DNA of 32,518 nucleotides from assembly GCA_937773775.1 (NCBI GenBank), contig CALJVL010000053.1, positions 1 to 32,518 on the forward strand, given 5' to 3'. Positions 16,881 to 25,999 of this stretch are shown piece by piece (position 1 is the stretch's first letter; each line of letters begins with the position of its first letter). A program made the translations under genes and the position numbers. Below the pieces are notes generated by a model. The model did not search any database and had not been told where the DNA came from. It was given only the letters and a program-made list of their open reading frames with translations. The DNA comes from an uncultured Flavobacterium sp. (GTDB lineage: Bacteria > Bacteroidota > Bacteroidia > Flavobacteriales > Flavobacteriaceae).

Positions 16881-19800
16881 TTAGAAATTAAGATATTGTG
16901 AATCCAATTGGGTTTTATTAAACTTAAGCACGTTGTCCAAATACTCTGCTTGGATATCAGTTGCATTTTCTAAACTTTGGATGTATTGAAAAAAGTCAAT
17001 TTCACCATGTTTATAACTCAGGTTCCCCACCTTAATGATTTCATTAGACAACTTTTTTCCGTATTGATTATAATAATTGATAGCTTCCTGATATTTCGCT
17101 AATTCATTCTTTTTTTGGTTTACAAACTGTTCTCGTTTTTGCTCTTCATTATGCTTCCTTTGTTCCCAGCTTTGCAATTCGAGTTGCGCAACTTTTGATT
17201 TCGAAATATTTCCTGAGAATAAAATAGGAAGCCCAATACCAAGCTGGAAGCCATTCAATGATTGTGACAAACCCTTATTTGACCCTCTGAAATACTCCAT
17301 ATTCAAATCAGGTAGCCAATGTTGTTTTTGAAGGTTAATCTGGCTTTTATAATTATTCGTAACACTTTCTAAGTAATCTATATTTATGTTTTTACTTAAT
17401 TCATTAGTTAAAACTAGTATTGGTGTTAAGGAACTGTTTGAAATAACTATTTTTTCATCCTTTTGAATTAATGAATGTAATAAATCATAATGTGCTTTTT
17501 TATCATTCTCAACCTGGGAAAGCTTCGTTTTTATTTGTCTAAACTTCGCTTGAGCCGTTATTTTTTCGAGATAATTTGTTTCTCCTAATTCGAAACGTCT
17601 ATCGCTAGCTTTTGAAAAATTTTGATACAGACTGTCCAAGTAAAAATATAATTTCTCTTGATTTTGTAGAAATACAATCTGATAATAGACTTTGGAAACT
17701 TCTAATGAAAGTTTGTTTTTCTGAATTTCAAAGATGGCTTTTTCCTTTTTATATTCAGTCGTATTTACCTTTTTTTGCGCCGAATAAACCGTTGGAAATG
17801 AAAAACGTTGTTGTATTCCAAAAACATTCAACTGTTCATTATTGGAGGCCAGATTGTTTGGATCAGAATTATAATAAATATTAGTTTTTTCAAATGTAAA
17901 CGCACTATTTATGTTCGCCTGATATTTATCTACCTGTAATTGCGATGCTTTTAAACCTTTATTATTATTGACAGCACTTACTATCAGACTATCTAATTCT
18001 GTATTAGTATTTTGTGAAAAGGCAAATGAAGCACTTAACATTAGTAAAGTGACATAAGTTTTGTTTCGATGTTTTTTAAATTTAGTTTTTTTGAAGTCTT
18101 TTCCATCAAAATATTTATAAAGAATTGGTAATACAATCATTGTTAAAATAGTTGCTGTAAACAATCCTCCTATTACTACTGTTGCCAGAGGTCTTTGTAC
18201 CTCTGCACCCGCAGATGAGGAAATTGCCATGGGCAAAAAGCCTAGTGCCGCAGCCGAAGCCGTCAATAATACAGGACGCAATCTATCTGTGGTGCCTTTT
18301 AAAATAAGTTCATCAATGTTCTTCATACCCTGATGCTTGAGTTCTTTAAAATGTTCAATCAACACTATTCCGTTTAAAACTGCAATACCAAACAGCGCTA
18401 TAAACCCTACTCCCGCCGAAATGCTAAATGGTAACCCTCGCATCCATAAAAACAGTACACCTCCAACTGCAGATAATGGTATGGCGGAGTAAACCATTAA
18501 AGCTTCTTTGACAGAACCAAAAGCAAAATACAATAAAATAAATATTAAGAATAAAGCGAGCGGGACCGCAATCATTAGTCTAGCTTTTGCGCTTTGTAAG
18601 TTTTCAAATTGCCCGCCATATTCAACATAATAACCCGTAGGCAATTTAATTTCGGTATCTACAATTTTTTGAATATCAGTTACTACACTTTGCAAATCTC
18701 TATTTCTTACATTTATTCCTACCACTATTCTTCGATTGGTATTGTCCCTAGATATTTTAGCGGGACCTTCCGTGTATTCTATGTTTGCTAGTTCCTGCAA
18801 AGGAATTTGTTCTCCTGAAGGAGTCGCTACATATAGATTTTTTAAATCATTTATATCAGTACGATTGGCTTTATCTAAACGAATAACCATATCAAAGCGT
18901 TTTTCACCCTCAAATACATTGCCTACCGTTTTTCCCGCAAATCCAAGAGTGATCATATCGTTTAAATCCGAAATATTCAAACCATACCGAGCAATTTTAG
19001 AACGGTCATATTGTACCACCATTTGGGGCAATCCTTCTGTCTTTTCAACAATAATATCAGATGCTCCTTCCACTTTTTCAATCGCCCTTTTAATTTCTTG
19101 GGCCTTTCTAGCCAAAACATTCAGATCTTCACCGAACACTTTTACGGCTACATCTGATCTCGTACCAGATATTAACTCATTGAAACGCATTTCTATAGGT
19201 TGTGTAAATTCGATTTCCATATTTGGAATTTCTTTTTCGATGGCTGCTTTTATTTTATCCGCCAGCTCATCTTTACTAGAAGCAGAAACCCATTCCGATT
19301 TTGGTTTTAGCTTCACAATCACATCGCTTTCTTCCATGCTCATTGGGTCGGTCGGAACTTCTGCAGCACCGATCCTACTTACAGCTTGCTCAACTTCCGG
19401 AAAATTTTTCAGGATAATTTGCTCGATTTTGGTAGTTGTAGCAATGGTTTTAGTCAATGTTGTCCCCGTTTTTAGAACAGGCTGAATAACAAAATCCCCT
19501 TCATCCAGTGTTGGAATAAACTCTCCTCCCATAGTCGTAAATAAAATTACTGCCATCAATAGCAGGCCCACAGCCCCATACATCACTTTTTTAGTATTAA
19601 TTAAAGCCCGTGTGATAACAGGTAGATACCAGGACTTTAATTTGCTGATTAATCTATTTGACAAAGAATTTGGATTTTCTTCTTTTGGTTTTAAAAACAA
19701 AGAAGACGCTACTGGAACGTACGTAAAGCAAAAGATCATTGCTCCTATCAAGGCAAAGCTAAAAGTCATAGCCATGGGTTTGAACATTTTTCCTTCGATG

Positions 19801-21215
19801 CCAGAAAGAGAAAGGATAGGAATAAAAACAATGAGAATAATCAACTGACCAAAAATAGCCGAATTCATCATTTTTGAAGCACTTTTATACGTAATCTGAT
19901 CAATTTCAACTTGTCTGTCTTCTTTTGAAAGAGGGCCTAACTGCGCAGCCTTACTGGCTATCTGAAATGCAATAAATTCTACTATGATCACAGCCCCGTC
20001 TATTATTATCCCAAAGTCAATAGCTCCTAAGCTCATTAGATTGGCATCGATGCCAAAAATATTCATTAATGAAATTGCAAAAAGCAAACACAACGGAATC
20101 ACTGAGGCTACGACTAAACCGGAACGCCAATTTCCTAATAATAAAACCACCACAAAAATCACGATTAAGCATCCTAAAATAAGGTTCTCGGCAACAGTAA
20201 AAGTTGTTTTAGCGACTAACTCACTACGCTCCAAAAAGCCATTAATAAATACACCTTCAGGTAGTGACTTTTCAATTAAGGCTATTCTATCTTTTACATC
20301 GGTAATTACTTGTTTAGAATTAGCCCCTTTAAGCATCATCACTTGCCCCAGTACCTTTTCACCTTCTCCATTACCGGTTATAGCGCCAAAACGATTCGCA
20401 TGACCAAAACTGACATCAGCGACATTTTTAACATAAATAGGCAGTCCATTGACACTCTTAACAACTATATTTTTAATGTCTTCCAGCGATTTCACTTTTC
20501 CTTCAGCCCGAATGAAATAACTTTGGTTGACTTTTTCAATATATGCACCACCGGCAATACCATTGTTTTTTTCAAGTGCAGTGAAAACATCGATAGTTGA
20601 TATATTTATTGCTTTTAAACGTGAAGGACTTATAGCAATTTCATATTGTTTCAAAAACCCTCCCCAAGTATTAATTTCAACAACTCCTTTTATTCCTGAA
20701 AGTTGCCGCTTAATTACCCAATCTTGTATAGTTCTTAGATCGGTGACAGAATATTGATTTTTAAATTCAGGTTCCACCTCTAAAGTATACTGATAAATTT
20801 CTCCAAGCCCTGTAGTTATTGGACCCATCTCTGGAGTTCCAAAACCAGCTGGAATTTTATCTGAAGCTGACTTGATCTTTTCTGCAATTAATTGTCTAGG
20901 CAAATAGGTTCCCATGTCATCATCAAACACAATAGTTACCACAGACAATCCAAATTTTGAGATAGAACGAATTTCTCGTACACCAGGTAGATTAGCCATC
21001 TCAATTTCTACTGGATACGTAATATATTGCTCAATGTCTTGCGTGGAAAGGTTTCGTGAAGTTGTTATTACCTGTACCTGATTGTTAGTGACATCAGGAA
21101 CCGCACCGATTGATATATGAAATATGGAGTAGACTCCAAATCCAACAATGCCTAAGGTGAACAGTAAGACAATAAGTTTATTTTTAAGACTAAAAGCAAT
21201 TATTTTTTCGAGCAT
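16881..21215 (-). CDS. Heavy-metal efflux RND transporter fused to a TolC-type outer-membrane factor
   Basis: This is a 1444-residue fusion. Residues 1 to about 1045 are a heavy-metal RND pump with 12 membrane helices. In helix 4 the motif DFGIIIDGAVIIVE keeps the Asp, Asp and Glu of CzcA-type pumps and lacks the CusA-type sequence, so Zn/Co/Cd-type divalent cations are more likely substrates than Cu/Ag. After a basic linker, a signal-peptide-like stretch (LLMLSASFAFSQ, ending at Gln1068) leads into a TolC/CzcC-like domain rich in coiled coil (about 1068-1444). Fused pumps of this kind occur in Bacteroidota. Proton motive force drives export from periplasm and cytoplasm to the outside together with the adaptor encoded next. 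A promoter-like element with an inverted repeat precedes it. Confidence 0.94.
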   Translation of the reverse strand: MLEKIIAFSLKNKLIVLLFTLGIVGFGVYSIFHISIGAVPDVTNNQVQVITTSRNLSTQDIEQYITYPVEIEMANLPGVREIRSISKFGLSVVTIVFDDDMGTYLPRQLIAEKIKSASDKIPAGFGTPEMGPITTGLGEIYQYTLEVEPEFKNQYSVTDLRTIQDWVIKRQLSGIKGVVEINTWGGFLKQYEIAISPSRLKAINISTIDVFTALEKNNGIAGGAYIEKVNQSYFIRAEGKVKSLEDIKNIVVKSVNGLPIYVKNVADVSFGHANRFGAITGNGEGEKVLGQVMMLKGANSKQVITDVKDRIALIEKSLPEGVFINGFLERSELVAKTTFTVAENLILGCLIVIFVVVLLLGNWRSGLVVASVIPLCLLFAISLMNIFGIDANLMSLGAIDFGIIIDGAVIIVEFIAFQIASKAAQLGPLSKEDRQVEIDQITYKSASKMMNSAIFGQLIILIVFIPILSLSGIEGKMFKPMAMTFSFALIGAMIFCFTYVPVASSLFLKPKEENPNSLSNRLISKLKSWYLPVITRALINTKKVMYGAVGLLLMAVILFTTMGGEFIPTLDEGDFVIQPVLKTGTTLTKTIATTTKIEQIILKNFPEVEQAVSRIGAAEVPTDPMSMEESDVIVKLKPKSEWVSASSKDELADKIKAAIEKEIPNMEIEFTQPIEMRFNELISGTRSDVAVKVFGEDLNVLARKAQEIKRAIEKVEGASDIIVEKTEGLPQMVVQYDRSKIARYGLNISDLNDMITLGFAGKTVGNVFEGEKRFDMVIRLDKANRTDINDLKNLYVATPSGEQIPLQELANIEYTEGPAKISRDNTNRRIVVGINVRNRDLQSVVTDIQKIVDTEIKLPTGYYVEYGGQFENLQSAKARLMIAVPLALFLIFILLYFAFGSVKEALMVYSAIPLSAVGGVLFLWMRGLPFSISAGVGFIALFGIAVLNGIVLIEHFKELKHQGMKNIDELILKGTTDRLRPVLLTASAAALGFLPMAISSSAGAEVQRPLATVVIGGLFTATILTMIVLPILYKYFDGKDFKKTKFKKHRNKTYVTLLMLSASFAFSQNTNTELDSLIVSAVNNNKGLKASQLQVDKYQANINSAFTFEKTNIYYNSDPNNLASNNEQLNVFGIQQRFSFPTVYSAQKKVNTTEYKKEKAIFEIQKNKLSLEVSKVYYQIVFLQNQEKLYFYLDSLYQNFSKASDRRFELGETNYLEKITAQAKFRQIKTKLSQVENDKKAHYDLLHSLIQKDEKIVISNSSLTPILVLTNELSKNINIDYLESVTNNYKSQINLQKQHWLPDLNMEYFRGSNKGLSQSLNGFQLGIGLPILFSGNISKSKVAQLELQSWEQRKHNEEQKREQFVNQKKNELAKYQEAINYYNQYGKKLSNEIIKVGNLSYKHGEIDFFQYIQSLENATDIQAEYLDNVLKFNKTQLDSQYLNF

Positions 21216-21235
21216 TTTTTCTACGTTTTGTCGTA

Positions 21236-21243
21236 CAAAGATA
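21236..21243 (-). promoter_or_regulatory. RND gene promoter, -7 element
   Basis: The minus strand reads TATCTTTG, matching TANNTTTG, 20 nt before the RND ATG at 21215. No TTG is visible at the usual -33 spacing, which suggests an activator-dependent promoter. It overlaps the inverted repeat at 21238-21267. This would let the efflux genes be transcribed separately from the upstream regulator genes. Confidence 0.55.
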
Positions 21244-21267
21244 CATTTAAAACCAGAAATGTATCTT
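21238..21267. repeat. 11-bp inverted repeat, candidate operator of the efflux genes
   Basis: Perfect arms AAGATACATTT (21238-21248) and AAATGTATCTT (21257-21267) are separated by 8 bp. One arm overlaps the -7 element of the RND promoter. It lies between the histidine-kinase gene and its likely target operon. No T-tract follows on the minus strand, so it is not a good terminator; an operator for the neighbouring OmpR-type regulator is the most natural reading, but unproven. Confidence 0.6.
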
Positions 21268-21272
21268 AAGAA

Positions 21273-22667
21273 CTACTTAAGGTCTTCATCCTGCAAGCTT
21301 AAAATAACTGAAGTTCCAATATCCTTTTGGCTAGAAATATGAATATCAACCGCAAGCAATGCACATAATTTTTTAACAATTGACAAACCTAGACCAGTTC
21401 CCTTTATTTCGGGATGATCAGTAGAGTCAGATCTAAAAAAAGAATTGAAAACTTTCTCTACATCTTTTGAATCAATTCCTATTCCAGAATCGACTATACT
21501 ACATTCTATTTTATTGATATCTTTTGATACAGTTATAGTTAGTTTAGAGTTTTTATTTGAATACTTTAAAGCATTAGAAATTAAATTATTTATTATTATG
21601 GAGAATAAATAATTATCAGTCTTAATATAAAAGTCTTGCGAGAAATTTGTAATAATCTGTATTTCTTTAGCTTGTATGGTGTTTGAATATCTTGAAAGAA
21701 CATCAAGAATTACTCCATTTAGATAAAGTCTATCTAATTTTAAGCTCTGTTTTTGATTTTCAAAACGCGCCGATAATAATAACTGGTCCGCCAAATGGTT
21801 TAAACGATCAACTTCAGCGACGCAAAAGTTTATTTTCTCTCGATATTCCTCAGGACTTCTCGGTTTTCTTACTAATACCTCTAAAGTTCCTTTAATAACC
21901 GTCAAGGGTGTTCTTAATTCGGGAGAGGCATCTGAAGTGAATTGTTTTTCTCTTTCAACTGCGGTTTCTATTCTATCTAAAAGATTGTTTATAGTTTTCG
22001 ATAATACATGTAACTCATCTTTTTTTAATGGTAATTCAATCCTAGATTTAAGATTATCTGTAGTAATTATATTAGACGTTGCTATTATCGCGCTGATAGG
22101 CTTTATACTTCTTCCCGCAATGAACCTGGCGATAAGAAAAAGTATAATTAATATTAATGGATAGGCTATAATAAGTATTTCTGAAAGGTTTAGAAGTACG
22201 ATTGAAGCTCCTTCAAGAGACATAGCAATCAATAAATAGCCCACTTTTTTGCTCTGCGAAATAATTGGAACTTGGATTTGTCGAATTTTATTATCTAGTA
22301 AATTAGTATCAAATAGTTCATTATCTACAACTTGAGAATTAAAAATTAGATTTTGCTTTTTTAGATTAGGTGACTTTTGTATTAGTTTTCCGTTTTTGCT
22401 TAAAAATTGAATAAAAACTGGATTTACGTCAACAGTATTGTGTTCTCTTTCTTTCCATTCATCTTCATGAGTCAGATAAAAGGAATCATTTGAAACCCCT
22501 ATTTCTTTCAGGTGATGTGCTACCTCAATAGAAATGTCGCTATTAATGTGGCTGTAAACACTTAATTGTACAATAGAATAAATCACAGCGAATACTACAA
22601 AAATTAATAAAGCTGTAGTAACAATGTAATTAAAAGCTATTCTATTTTTAAATGAAAACTGCTGCAT
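21273..22667 (-). CDS. Sensor histidine kinase with Pro in place of the phospho-acceptor His
   Basis: This 464-residue membrane kinase has a first helix at about 12-34, a periplasmic sensor domain to about 150, a second helix at about 160-185, a HAMP-like linker, a HisKA dimerisation domain and a HATPase domain. The ATP-binding boxes are intact: N box (NNLISNALKYS), G1 (DSGIGI), and G2 (GTGLGLSIVKKL). The H box reads DASPELRTPLT instead of the usual ASHELRTPL; codon 249 is CCC (21921-21923), so the phosphorylatable His is absent. A single base change from CAC would explain it. As written the protein cannot autophosphorylate in the normal way. It starts 6 bp after the response-regulator stop. 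It probably sensed a metal in the periplasm. Confidence 0.92.
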   Translation of the reverse strand: MQQFSFKNRIAFNYIVTTALLIFVVFAVIYSIVQLSVYSHINSDISIEVAHHLKEIGVSNDSFYLTHEDEWKEREHNTVDVNPVFIQFLSKNGKLIQKSPNLKKQNLIFNSQVVDNELFDTNLLDNKIRQIQVPIISQSKKVGYLLIAMSLEGASIVLLNLSEILIIAYPLILIILFLIARFIAGRSIKPISAIIATSNIITTDNLKSRIELPLKKDELHVLSKTINNLLDRIETAVEREKQFTSDASPELRTPLTVIKGTLEVLVRKPRSPEEYREKINFCVAEVDRLNHLADQLLLSARFENQKQSLKLDRLYLNGVILDVLSRYSNTIQAKEIQIITNFSQDFYIKTDNYLFSIIINNLISNALKYSNKNSKLTITVSKDINKIECSIVDSGIGIDSKDVEKVFNSFFRSDSTDHPEIKGTGLGLSIVKKLCALLAVDIHISSQKDIGTSVILSLQDEDLK

Positions 22668-22673
22668 TATTTA

Positions 22674-23336
22674 TTAGTCATTTGCGATATACCCTATTCC
22701 TCGTACTGTTTTTATATAGTCTTCTTCGATTTTTAAATTTAACTTTTTCCTGATAGCATTAATAAAAACATCAATAACACCAGTATCATATTCAAAGTGA
22801 ATATCCCAAACATCTCCTATAATTTGGTTTCTTGCGCAGACCTTCCCTTTGTTTTTTACTAAGTAACAAAGCAATTCAAACTCTCTTTGGGTTAAAGAAA
22901 CTTCTCTTTGATCTACTGTAACCAAATGTTTCGCCAAATCTATTAATATAGTTCCTAGGACTAATACATCACCTTCCTTTTCTTTTCTAAAATGAACTTT
23001 TATGCGTTCTACCAATTCTTCAAAACTAAAAGGTTTTTTAATATAATCATTGGCACCTGCCTTCAAGCCTTCTATTGTTTCCTGAACAGTATCCTTAGCT
23101 GTCAAAAATATAATTGGAGTATTACTGTCCTTTATTCTAATGGCTTTACATAAATCCAACCCACTCATTTTTGGGATCATCCAATCTAATAAAACAAGAT
23201 CAATACTCGTATTTTGAACAACTTCAAAGCCTTGAATTCCGTCAAAAGCAGTAGTGACTTCGTATCCCTCTTCCTCCAAGCCTTGTTTTAGGAACTTTAC
23301 TATCCCTACTTCATCTTCCACTATTAAAATATGCAT
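22674..23336 (-). CDS. OmpR/PhoB-family response regulator
   Basis: This 220-residue regulator has a receiver domain (about 1-118) with the acidic pocket Glu7-Asp8, phospho-acceptor Asp51 in LVLLDWMIP and the conserved Lys in IKKPF, followed by a winged-helix DNA-binding domain (LTQREFELLCYLVKNKGKV, RGIGYI at the end). The family binds DNA as dimers and activates nearby promoters. It is cotranscribed with the sensor kinase; the likely target is the RND promoter with its inverted repeat at 21238-21267. All key residues are intact, unlike those in its partner kinase. Confidence 0.93.
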   Translation of the reverse strand: MHILIVEDEVGIVKFLKQGLEEEGYEVTTAFDGIQGFEVVQNTSIDLVLLDWMIPKMSGLDLCKAIRIKDSNTPIIFLTAKDTVQETIEGLKAGANDYIKKPFSFEELVERIKVHFRKEKEGDVLVLGTILIDLAKHLVTVDQREVSLTQREFELLCYLVKNKGKVCARNQIIGDVWDIHFEYDTGVIDVFINAIRKKLNLKIEEDYIKTVRGIGYIAND

Positions 23337-23349
23337 TTTCTCTTTGTAT

Positions 23350-24792
23350 TTATTCTATTACAAACTTAAACCCCATCGAGGCAATATTTGCTGATAGTCC
23401 ATCTCTTCTTTCATAGTGATTCAATCGTAAATCTATTGATTTCAATCCTAAAATAAAAATTTTTGCTTGAGTAAAAATATCGGTGTAGGTAAAACCGGCA
23501 CCGTATTGATTACTGCCGAATTTTGAAAGATCATAATCCGACGTATAATATTTTTCAGTTGAAAGATGCTGTTCGTAGGGCGCGAAATAATTGGATGCCG
23601 TTTGAGTATAATAACGATATAGTGGATATGCAGTAAACTTTGAACTTATTTTTATCGGCAGTTCTATTGATACTGTATGTGCTTTGATTCCCCAGTCGTC
23701 CTCATAATATCTATAATAAGTCCTAGCTACAACATATTCATTGATATAAAAATTAAGCCTTGCTCCAATTGGAACTTTAAAACGAGAGCTTGGCAACCTT
23801 TCTTTATCATCTGCCAATTGATAAACACCAACATTAGCTGCGGTTTCATAAACAGGAATATATTGAGACTGTCCAATATAATAGTTTGCCTTATCAGCAA
23901 AATAAACCCTCTGGTAGGGCGTTGCCAATAATCCTTCCTGCTTCAAGACATCCATAAAAATTGATAACTGAATTTTTTTCGTTAGGATTTGAGAAAAGGC
24001 AATCGAGGCCGAGTAGGAATTTCTATTTGAATTTGAGTAGGATGTAAATGCCGACGGTGAATAGGCTGTTGATTTAACACCATTTTGGTCTAAAATAGGT
24101 ACTCCTGAGAAGAAGCCATTATTTTGAAAACCAGAACCGTAAGTGTCATATTCATGTAATTCTGTTGGGTAAATCGGTCGCCATTGATCTAAGTAAGCAT
24201 TGACTTTCATGCTTATCTCCGTATTTTTCTCATTAAAAAGTTTAGTAAAACCGCCGCCAAAACCTATGGACGTATAGTCATACTCATTAGAGAACGAAAC
24301 ATCAGCGTTCCAAATTGTATTCCTACTATCAGAACTATGACTGTAATTTGCAGAAACGGAAGCTAGTTGATCACTGGCCGAAGCTCCAGAAGAGGCTAGC
24401 CAAGGAGTTCCATAAGGACTATTAGTAGCAGCCTTTTCATTTGAAACTTTATCATCATATCCACCACTGCTAGATGCGCCAGTAGCATTATACGGATTGA
24501 TATTACTTGATGACGCTGATGTATAAGTAGATATTCCTACATCAATAGTTAAAACATCATCATCATTAATAGGAACCGCTAAAATTATATTTGAGGCAAT
24601 ATCTGTTAATTTTTCTGATCCAATTCCCCCGCCAACCGCCGAATGTGTTCCGTCTTGTTTATAATAACTTATAAAAAAATCTACTTCTGTATTTTCTAAA
24701 ACTCTTTTTTTAAAAGTAGTTGGATTGTCTTTTTCTTGTGCAAATCCCGTTAAACTTATTAAAGTAACTAATGCAATTAGTGTGTTTTTCAT
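23350..24792 (-). CDS. DUF3570 family outer-membrane protein
   Basis: This 480-residue protein begins with a signal peptide ending FAQ. The rest is rich in alternating aromatic and polar residues and ends in MGFKFVIE, so a beta-barrel of the outer membrane is likely. The region 90-140 is Ser/Gly/Ala-rich and contains TGAS (104-107) and SGAS (135-138), which resemble the tail of the ApbE flavinylation motif, though the upstream Asp of that motif is missing. It matches DUF3570 in layout and in its neighbours: ApbE and DUF4266 directly upstream. The function of the family is not established to my knowledge; a porin- or receptor-like role is inferred. It is 8 bp from DUF4266 and 13 bp from the regulator. 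Confidence 0.8.
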   Translation of the reverse strand: MKNTLIALVTLISLTGFAQEKDNPTTFKKRVLENTEVDFFISYYKQDGTHSAVGGGIGSEKLTDIASNIILAVPINDDDVLTIDVGISTYTSASSSNINPYNATGASSSGGYDDKVSNEKAATNSPYGTPWLASSGASASDQLASVSANYSHSSDSRNTIWNADVSFSNEYDYTSIGFGGGFTKLFNEKNTEISMKVNAYLDQWRPIYPTELHEYDTYGSGFQNNGFFSGVPILDQNGVKSTAYSPSAFTSYSNSNRNSYSASIAFSQILTKKIQLSIFMDVLKQEGLLATPYQRVYFADKANYYIGQSQYIPVYETAANVGVYQLADDKERLPSSRFKVPIGARLNFYINEYVVARTYYRYYEDDWGIKAHTVSIELPIKISSKFTAYPLYRYYTQTASNYFAPYEQHLSTEKYYTSDYDLSKFGSNQYGAGFTYTDIFTQAKIFILGLKSIDLRLNHYERRDGLSANIASMGFKFVIE

Positions 24793-24800
24793 CTTTATAA

Positions 24801-25010
24801 TTAATTACATCCACAACCACCACCTGTTTTTCCTCCATTGGCTCCAGCCGCAGCTTCGCGGTAAACCTGAAAACTAGTTTCATACCGTTCGGCAGGTTTT
24901 GCCGCCAATTTCATGTCAGGATCATTAATATACAATTTATCATATTCTTTAACTGCTACACATGATTGCATCGCTAGCAATAAAACTAGAAAAAAAGGCC
25001 ATTTATTCAT
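24801..25010 (-). CDS. DUF4266 small lipoprotein with CGCN tail
   Basis: This tiny protein of 69 residues has a lipoprotein signal peptide (hydrophobic core then MQSC, with Cys17 as the likely lipidated residue) and a short mature part including the segment LYINDPDM. The C-terminus is Gly-rich and ends in GGGCGCN, two cysteines separated by one glycine. This layout is characteristic of DUF4266. The gene overlaps apbE by 8 bp and precedes DUF3570. The exposed CGC could bind a metal, cycle as a redox pair with the thioredoxin-like protein encoded upstream, or be modified; none of these is shown by the sequence. Confidence 0.82.
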   Translation of the reverse strand: MNKWPFFLVLLLAMQSCVAVKEYDKLYINDPDMKLAAKPAERYETSFQVYREAAAGANGGKTGGGCGCN

Positions 25011-25992
25011 TTTTATATTTTTTTAAATCTATATTTTTTGATGCAGATATTTTGCCGTTTTCTTCGACGTATATGCAACCAACGCCTGGAAGTTGATTTA
25101 CTAAATCGAGCCCAACATCAACCCCAAGAACAAAAATTCCTGTCGCTAATGCATCTGCCAGTTCAGTTGATTTTGCAAAAACAGATACGCTAACAACACC
25201 TGAAGCGGGATAACCGGTGCGAGTATCTATAATATGCGAGTACCTTCTACCGTTGAATGTGACATATTTCTCATAAGTACCAGAAGTTTCGACAGCGCTA
25301 TCTTCTAAAGGAAAAGTAGCAAAAATTTTATCTTTATTTAAAGGATTCTTGATACCCACTTTCCATTTGTCTCCATTGAGTTGCTTCCCCCAGGTATTTA
25401 TGTCTCCTGAAATGTTTACAATTCCGGCCACAACTCCTTTCTCAATTAACATGGCTTTAATTTTATCAGCAATAAACCCTTGACCGATTCCGCCTAAACC
25501 CAATTTCATTCCTTCATTCTTTAGAAAAATAGTGTTGTTTCTAGAATCCAGAATAATATTTTGATATCCTACTCTTGAAACGGAGTTTTTGATTTCTTCT
25601 GGCGTTGGCATCTTAGTCATGCTACCATCAAACTTCCATATTTTATCCATTGAAGCGTAACTGATATCGAATGCCCCTGAAGTTACTTCAGATATTTTAA
25701 TAGCTCGTTGTACCAGATCAAATACCTCTTGAGGTACTTTTACAGCTTTGATTCCTGCATTTCTATTTACTTCAGAAATTGGAGTTGTAGGGATCCAGTC
25801 GGAAATCAAATGTTCTAATCGAGTCGTTTCGGCTACTGCCATATCGATATAGCTGTCAGCTTCTGGAATATCTTTAGCAACTATGGTCATTTCAAAAGGA
25901 CTTCCAAGCATTGATAAAGTTCTTCTATGTGTGACCTGCGATGAAGCAAACATAAAACTTAATAAAAACAATAATATAACTGATCTTCTCAT
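25003..25992 (-). CDS. apbE: ApbE-type FAD:protein FMN transferase
   Basis: This 329-residue protein starts with a signal peptide (MRRSVILLFLLSFMFASSQ), so it acts outside the cytoplasm. The ApbE core is visible: the segment SGAFDISYA, the FAD/Mg site region LGLGGIGQGFIADK and NISGDINTWG, the HIIDTRTGYPA motif, and the C-terminal DALATGIFVLG. Such enzymes transfer FMN from FAD to a Ser/Thr of a partner protein; no known FMN-acceptor family (NqrC, RnfG, FMN_bind) is encoded nearby. The frame opens at a TTG at 25998, but the ATG at 25992 is preferred, 7 bp after the thioredoxin stop codon. Confidence 0.92.
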   Translation of the reverse strand: MRRSVILLFLLSFMFASSQVTHRRTLSMLGSPFEMTIVAKDIPEADSYIDMAVAETTRLEHLISDWIPTTPISEVNRNAGIKAVKVPQEVFDLVQRAIKISEVTSGAFDISYASMDKIWKFDGSMTKMPTPEEIKNSVSRVGYQNIILDSRNNTIFLKNEGMKLGLGGIGQGFIADKIKAMLIEKGVVAGIVNISGDINTWGKQLNGDKWKVGIKNPLNKDKIFATFPLEDSAVETSGTYEKYVTFNGRRYSHIIDTRTGYPASGVVSVSVFAKSTELADALATGIFVLGVDVGLDLVNQLPGVGCIYVEENGKISASKNIDLKKYKNE

Positions 25993-25999
25993 TTGCAAT

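Noticed and set aside
18736..19485. Plus-strand open frame of 249 codons
   Set aside because: It lies wholly antisense to the well-supported RND pump and its translation has no recognisable domain or signal; it is a shadow of the pump's coding strand.
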